Assembly (NCBI RefSeq): GCF_017313765.1
Contig: NZ_JAFLNC010000001.1
Coordinates: 310,001-374,000 of the forward strand
DNA length: 64,000 nt
Source of the DNA: Sneathiella sedimenti
GTDB taxonomy: Bacteria > Pseudomonadota > Alphaproteobacteria > Sneathiellales > Sneathiellaceae
Reading direction: 5' to 3'
Shown here: positions 60,037 to 64,000 of the stretch, one piece after another
Position numbering within the stretch: the first letter of the stretch is position 1
Layout of the letters: each line of letters begins with the position of its first letter
Position numbers and translations under genes: made by a program
Notes under the pieces: generated by a model
The model's database searches: none
Told to the model about the DNA's origin: nothing
The model's input: only the letters and a program-made list of their open reading frames with translations

Positions 60037-61032
60037 TTAAGACATATACCCTGGCAACCCGCCTAGGCTTCTGGCGTTATAAACGGCCCGTGCAATAGAT
60101 CTTGCGACACAATCAGCAGCCATCGCCCCAATTTTCGCCACGCCGAGCGGTCTTGACCCTGATAATTCTACTTTCTCTGTTGATAATGCAAAAATACTAT
60201 CGCCGTCGAAGGGGGTATGTACAGGCCTAATTGCACGCGCGAGGCCGTCATGGGCCATGATCGCGATACGCTTGGCCTCCGATTTCGTCAGTGCAATATT
60301 CGTTGCGACAACACCAATAGTAGTATTTTCCGCAAGCCGCGATTCCGCCGGAATATCGAGGGTCAACTCCCCGTCAATTTCAGGGGCCCCTAAACCACCG
60401 AATTCGGCGTTCTGCTCAAAGGGCCAGGCCCAGAAATGACGTGTTCCGGGAATAACCACACTCCCGACTGGATTGACGGCGAAAATCGCCCCGACCTGAA
60501 TGCCATCGTCACTGATCAGGGACGCGCTCCCCAGCCCCCCTTTCATCTTTCCCGCGGCAGCGCCGTACCCTGCGCCAATATTGCCGAGCGGAAAGTCATC
60601 ATTCACATTCTCTGTCGCTTGAATACCGAGCTGCCGATAAGGCGGCATATCCCCCCAGTTCTTGTTTCCGCTATTTGCCAGATCGAATAATATCGCTGAC
60701 GGGACGATCGGGACATGAATGCCTTTCGCCTCAAATCCGCGCCCCTGCTTTGCCAGCGCCATAACGGCCCCCGCCGCAGCCTCCAACCCGTAAACGGAGC
60801 CGCCACTTAAAACAATGGCATCAACCCGTTCCACAAGACAATCAGGGTTAAGTGCTTCGGTTTCTCGCGTGCCGGGACCACCGCCCCGGACATCAACGCC
60901 GCCAACTGCGGCAGTGTCGGGAACTATCGCCGTCACCCCTGTCATCACTTGCTTGTCCTCGGCATTGCCGATTTTAATTCCATCAACATCTGTGATAAGA
61001 TTCTTGGCGCCAGGTTTGATCATATTGTTCAT
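60037..61032 (-). CDS. P1-family aminopeptidase (DmpA/BapA-like)
   Basis: This 331-residue protein is of the P1 self-processing N-terminal nucleophile family. LSGGSVYGLEAAAGAV and GAGYGAAAGKMKGGLG appear in the first half. NTTIGVVATN marks the expected autocleavage site, where Thr would be the new N-terminal nucleophile. Members cut L-aminoacyl amides, D-amino acid esters or beta-peptides. It is 33 bases upstream of the binding-protein gene on the same strand, possibly one operon. Confidence 0.88.
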   Translation of the reverse strand: MNNMIKPGAKNLITDVDGIKIGNAEDKQVMTGVTAIVPDTAAVGGVDVRGGGPGTRETEALNPDCLVERVDAIVLSGGSVYGLEAAAGAVMALAKQGRGFEAKGIHVPIVPSAILFDLANSGNKNWGDMPPYRQLGIQATENVNDDFPLGNIGAGYGAAAGKMKGGLGSASLISDDGIQVGAIFAVNPVGSVVIPGTRHFWAWPFEQNAEFGGLGAPEIDGELTLDIPAESRLAENTTIGVVATNIALTKSEAKRIAIMAHDGLARAIRPVHTPFDGDSIFALSTEKVELSGSRPLGVAKIGAMAADCVARSIARAVYNARSLGGLPGYMS

Positions 61033-61126
61033 CTTTTGCTTTTGTTTCCGTAACGTTAGCCTTAGCCTTTCAATCGGTCAACTTATCTTCGCTACTGCAG
61101 CAAACTCTCAAAGGAGCCCCTTTTCC

Positions 61127-62851
61127 ATGACCGCTCTTTCCGTGTTACGAATCCCGGCATGGCGACTATTGTTCCCGCTATCATTGGTCTTTCTGCTGCT
61201 TATCTCTCCACTCAGGGCCGAGACAGACAAGAAATACATGATTGCAGCGGCCAACCCCTTGGCGGCCGAAGCCGGCCGGATCATGCTCGCGCGGGAAGGC
61301 AGCGCAGTCGATGCAGCAATTGCCGTACAAATGGTGCTGACATTGGTCGAGCCCCAATCCTCAGGCATCGGCGGCGGGGCATTCCTGCTCCATTTTGACG
61401 GTGAAACACAAAAGCTCGAGACTTATGATGGGAGGGAAACCGCCCCGGCGGCGGTTCAGGAAACCCATTTCCTGACCGCGGACGGCAGCCCGAAAAAATT
61501 CTATGACGCCGTCGTTGGTGGCGGCTCTGTTGGTGTGCCCGGTGTCGTCGCCATGCTGGCAAAAGCGCATGAGGCCCACGGGAAGTTGCCTTGGAAAGAC
61601 TTGTTTGAGCCGGCAATTAAGCTGTCAGAGGAAGGCTTCCTGATATCCCCGCGCCTCTACTACCTGCTTGACCGGGATGAGCATCTGAAAACCAGGGCGA
61701 CCGCCGGGACTTATTTCTATAACGCGGACGGATCGGCAAAAGCCGTGGGCACACGTCTACAGAACCCGGCGCTTGCAGCAACCTTGCGAGTTATTGCCGC
61801 GAACGGCCCCGACGCCTTCTATCACGGCGATATCGCCCAATCTATTGTCAACACCGTGCGAAGCGATAACCTCAATCCGGGCCTGCTGACACTCGATGAC
61901 ATGACGAATTATAAGGCGATCAAACGAGAGCCCGTTTGCGCGCCCTATCGCGCTTACACTATCTGCGGAATGGGCCCGCCGACCTCGGGCGGCGTTACCC
62001 TGTTGCAAGCCTTACGTATTCTCGAGGCATGGGATATGCCCGCAATCAGTCCGGGTAGTGCGGAAGCGATCGACATTATTTCACAGGCGAGCGCGCTTGC
62101 CTTTGCCGACCGAGGCAAGTACCTCGCCGATGGCGACTTTGTCGATATACCTGTCCGCGGGTTACTGGGCGACGCCTATGTTGAAAGTCGTGCCAAAATG
62201 GTCATTCCCGGCGAATCGCATTTGCCTTTTAAGGCCGGCAATCCGGAGGAGAAACAGGGCTCACTTGGCCTTGATAATGCGATCGAGCTTCCCTCCACCA
62301 GCCATTTCAGCATACGCGACAGCCTCGGAAATGCGGTTTCCATGACGACATCGGTCGAGAATGTGTTCGGATCCCGATTGATGACAGGCGGGTTTATACT
62401 TAATAACCAGCTGACTGACTTTTCCTTCACTCCCACAACGGAAGACGGTCCCGTTGCCAACCGAATTGAGCCAAACAAGCGTCCCCGCAGTTCCATGTCC
62501 CCGACAATGGTGTTCGACGGGGAGGGAAAACTTCGGCTGGTCATCGGCTCCCCTGGCGGCAGCCGGATTATTGGCTATGTCCTGAAAACCATTGTTGCGT
62601 CTCTCGACTGGAACATGGACCTGCAGACGGCAATTGCAATGCCTCATTACATCAATCGTAATGGAACGCTTGATTTGGAGGTGGATACGCCTCTTGCCGA
62701 TCTTAAGCCCGAACTGGAATCCATGGGGTATAAAGTAAATGTCCGTACCCTTAATAGCGGGCTTCATGGTATCAGTATCACAGGCATGGATTTACAAGGG
62801 GGCGCCGATCCCCGGCGTGAGGGGATAGTTCTTACAGGGGAACCGGAGTAA
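61127..62851 (+). CDS. ggt: Gamma-glutamyltransferase
   Basis: This 574-residue secreted enzyme cleaves the gamma-glutamyl bond of glutathione and similar peptides. It has an N-terminal membrane/signal segment (about 10-28). The nucleophile is Thr391 in PSTSHFSIRDSLGNAVS, the same number as in E. coli. It is the cleavage site between large and small chains. AAGGAG lies ahead of the ATG at 61127. It diverges from the P1 peptidase gene with 94 bases between. Confidence 0.95.
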   Translation: MTALSVLRIPAWRLLFPLSLVFLLLISPLRAETDKKYMIAAANPLAAEAGRIMLAREGSAVDAAIAVQMVLTLVEPQSSGIGGGAFLLHFDGETQKLETYDGRETAPAAVQETHFLTADGSPKKFYDAVVGGGSVGVPGVVAMLAKAHEAHGKLPWKDLFEPAIKLSEEGFLISPRLYYLLDRDEHLKTRATAGTYFYNADGSAKAVGTRLQNPALAATLRVIAANGPDAFYHGDIAQSIVNTVRSDNLNPGLLTLDDMTNYKAIKREPVCAPYRAYTICGMGPPTSGGVTLLQALRILEAWDMPAISPGSAEAIDIISQASALAFADRGKYLADGDFVDIPVRGLLGDAYVESRAKMVIPGESHLPFKAGNPEEKQGSLGLDNAIELPSTSHFSIRDSLGNAVSMTTSVENVFGSRLMTGGFILNNQLTDFSFTPTTEDGPVANRIEPNKRPRSSMSPTMVFDGEGKLRLVIGSPGGSRIIGYVLKTIVASLDWNMDLQTAIAMPHYINRNGTLDLEVDTPLADLKPELESMGYKVNVRTLNSGLHGISITGMDLQGGADPRREGIVLTGEPE

Positions 62852-62862
62852 CTCCGGGCAGG

Positions 62863-63636
62863 CTATTCTTCCGGCGTCTGCACCACGATAAACAGGCGGG
62901 AAAACGGATACAGTGTCGCATCATCCTGGCCGACCGGATAGGATTCCATTAGCATTTCGGCATACTGGCTTTCGAATAATTTTGATTCTGTCTCGTCGAG
63001 TGCGGCAAGGAACGGCCGAAGCGCCGTGCCACGCGTCCATTCCAGCACCGCATCCTTACCTTTCAGGATTTGAAAATAGGTAGTCTCCCAGATATTGATT
63101 TTCTCCACTAGTGGTGACAAGAGATCGAAATACCAGTCTATGTTATGAACCGGCGCCGGCCGGACTAACGGTCCCAGTCGATCCACCCATTCCGGTGACA
63201 GGGCGAGATCATAAAGATTTTGATGAGAGGGGGCGGAGAAGTTGTTGGGCATCTGCACTGCAAGCACACCGCCGGCCCGCAGCTGTTTTAGTAGGGTGGG
63301 AAAAAGGGTTTCGTGATCATCGAGCCAGTGAAGCGCCGCATTGCTGAAAAGGAGGTTTCCCTTGCTGGTCGGCGAAAACTGACTGATGTCGTCAAGCTTC
63401 CATTCGATGGAGGGATGGTCTTTCCGTGCCTTGGCCAGCATTTCCTTGGAACTATCGATCCCCGTGATAATCGCTTCATTCCAATGTTGGGAAAGAAGCG
63501 CCGTGACATTTCCCGTGCCACACCCCAGATCATAAATTACGGAGGGAGAGTTTAGCGGCACCTGTGACAGCAGGTCCATTGCCGGACGCAACCGATGATC
63601 TGAAAAAAGAGTATACTGTTCAGGATTCCATGCCAT
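62863..63636 (-). CDS. tam: Trans-aconitate 2-methyltransferase
   Basis: This 257-residue class I SAM methyltransferase esterifies trans-aconitate, a by-product that inhibits aconitase. The start MAWNPEQYTLF is typical of Tam, and the SAM motif is VIYDLGCGTGNVT with GIDSSKEML. GGAGG precedes the ATG. It is convergent with ggt with 11 bases between. Confidence 0.93.
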   Translation of the reverse strand: MAWNPEQYTLFSDHRLRPAMDLLSQVPLNSPSVIYDLGCGTGNVTALLSQHWNEAIITGIDSSKEMLAKARKDHPSIEWKLDDISQFSPTSKGNLLFSNAALHWLDDHETLFPTLLKQLRAGGVLAVQMPNNFSAPSHQNLYDLALSPEWVDRLGPLVRPAPVHNIDWYFDLLSPLVEKINIWETTYFQILKGKDAVLEWTRGTALRPFLAALDETESKLFESQYAEMLMESYPVGQDDATLYPFSRLFIVVQTPEE

Positions 63637-63723
63637 CGCCTGTTTGCCTCCTTGTTGTCGGTTATCTACAAGGTAACAATTTTACACGGCAAATACAGTG
63701 TCGTTTCGGGAAAATTCGACAAA

Positions 63724-63999
63724 CTAGTCGGCGGAGACCGTTTTCGCGACCGCTTCTTGCTGGCGTTCAAGTTCCTCAACGGATATGTTTTCCACACCTG
63801 TTGACGCCAGAGCGGGCACTTTGCGCACTCTTGCGGATTTCTCAGTTGAGTAGGGATTTTCCTCTCGATAGCAGTTTACACTTCCCAGTGTTTTGTAGCA
63901 GTAGAGCGGTGCCTGAACGAAAGTCTCGCTCTTTAAAGGGCAAAAATCCTTCCCGGAGGAAAGATTAGTGAACGAGCAGGAATCGCCGAAGACACCTGC
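63724..63999 (-). CDS. C-terminal part of a secreted or lipoprotein-like protein (cut by window edge)
   Basis: The minus strand is open from the window end to a TAG at 63724, giving 91 residues. It contains LYCYKTLGSVNCYREENPYS, a pattern with two Cys recalled from short alphaproteobacterial lipoproteins, then RKVPALAS and a polar end. The N-terminus lies outside. It reads toward tam on the same strand. Confidence 0.6.
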   Translation of the reverse strand, partial: AGVFGDSCSFTNLSSGKDFCPLKSETFVQAPLYCYKTLGSVNCYREENPYSTEKSARVRKVPALASTGVENISVEELERQQEAVAKTVSAD

Positions 64000-64000
64000 A

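Noticed and set aside
1-64000. CRISPR arrays, insertion sequences, prophage or defence genes
   Set aside because: No repeat-spacer pattern, transposase, terminase or defence-type domain appeared in any frame I read.

Overview
The window reads as a chromosomal segment of a free-living, aerobic alphaproteobacterium. The basis is the aerobic cobaltochelatase subunit CobT beside rpmB, a Suv3-type helicase followed by an Hsp15-like S4 protein, a TauE/TIGR02186 pair, a peroxiredoxin-glutaredoxin hybrid, and a MerR (LiuR-type) regulator of acyl-CoA catabolism. Genus is not resolved by eye; marine or soil Rhodospirillales/Sneathiella-like lineages would fit. No insertion sequence, integrase, phage gene or CRISPR array was seen.

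Layout. 1-8.3 kb: end of cobT, rpmB, meaB and methylmalonyl-CoA mutase, interleaved with a trans-3-hydroxyproline dehydratase, cytidine deaminase, queF and an acetylpolyamine-deacetylase-like protein. 8.6-16.6 kb: Suv3-like helicase, S4 protein, FAH-family enzyme, small lipoprotein, coiled-coil protein, GST, DUF1643 protein, thymidine kinase. 16.6-23 kb: a paired acyl-CoA dehydrogenase operon, a translationally coupled thiol dioxygenase/four-rhodanese pair, an M20 peptidase. 23-28 kb: small orphans, a cation transporter, hotdog thioesterase, threonine-dehydratase-like enzyme, acyl-CoA ligase, exonuclease. 28.0-28.3 kb: a compact unit with two Fur-like boxes around a sigma70-like promoter, a 56-codon ORF and a hairpin terminator. 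28.6-43.1 kb: an acyl-CoA catabolism district with an SCP2 protein, SDR, four acyl-CoA dehydrogenases, thioesterases, two TetR regulators, a fadA/fadN-like/fadE operon and the MerR regulator. 43.2-53.7 kb: Mpo1-like protein, glycosyltransferase, TauE permease, then an MFS/CoA-transferase/CaiB/molybdenum-hydroxylase cluster. 53.8-64 kb: MarR regulator with a perfect operator-like repeat, tRNA-Arg, lipoprotein, a hupE-like cobalt transporter under a cobalamin riboswitch, the Prx-Grx hybrid, and peptide/glutathione scavenging genes.

How they fit. Cobalt uptake (hupE-like, B12-repressed), cobalt insertion (CobT) and a B12 enzyme (mutase with its MeaB chaperone) form one theme. The second theme is breakdown of fatty, branched or dicarboxylic acyl-CoAs. 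The MerR protein's own promoter and the scp2/SDR divergent promoter share a near-identical 22-bp palindrome overlapping the -35 box, which suggests a LiuR-type regulon. Minor themes are sulfur-compound oxidation and export, and scavenging of amino acids and peptides.
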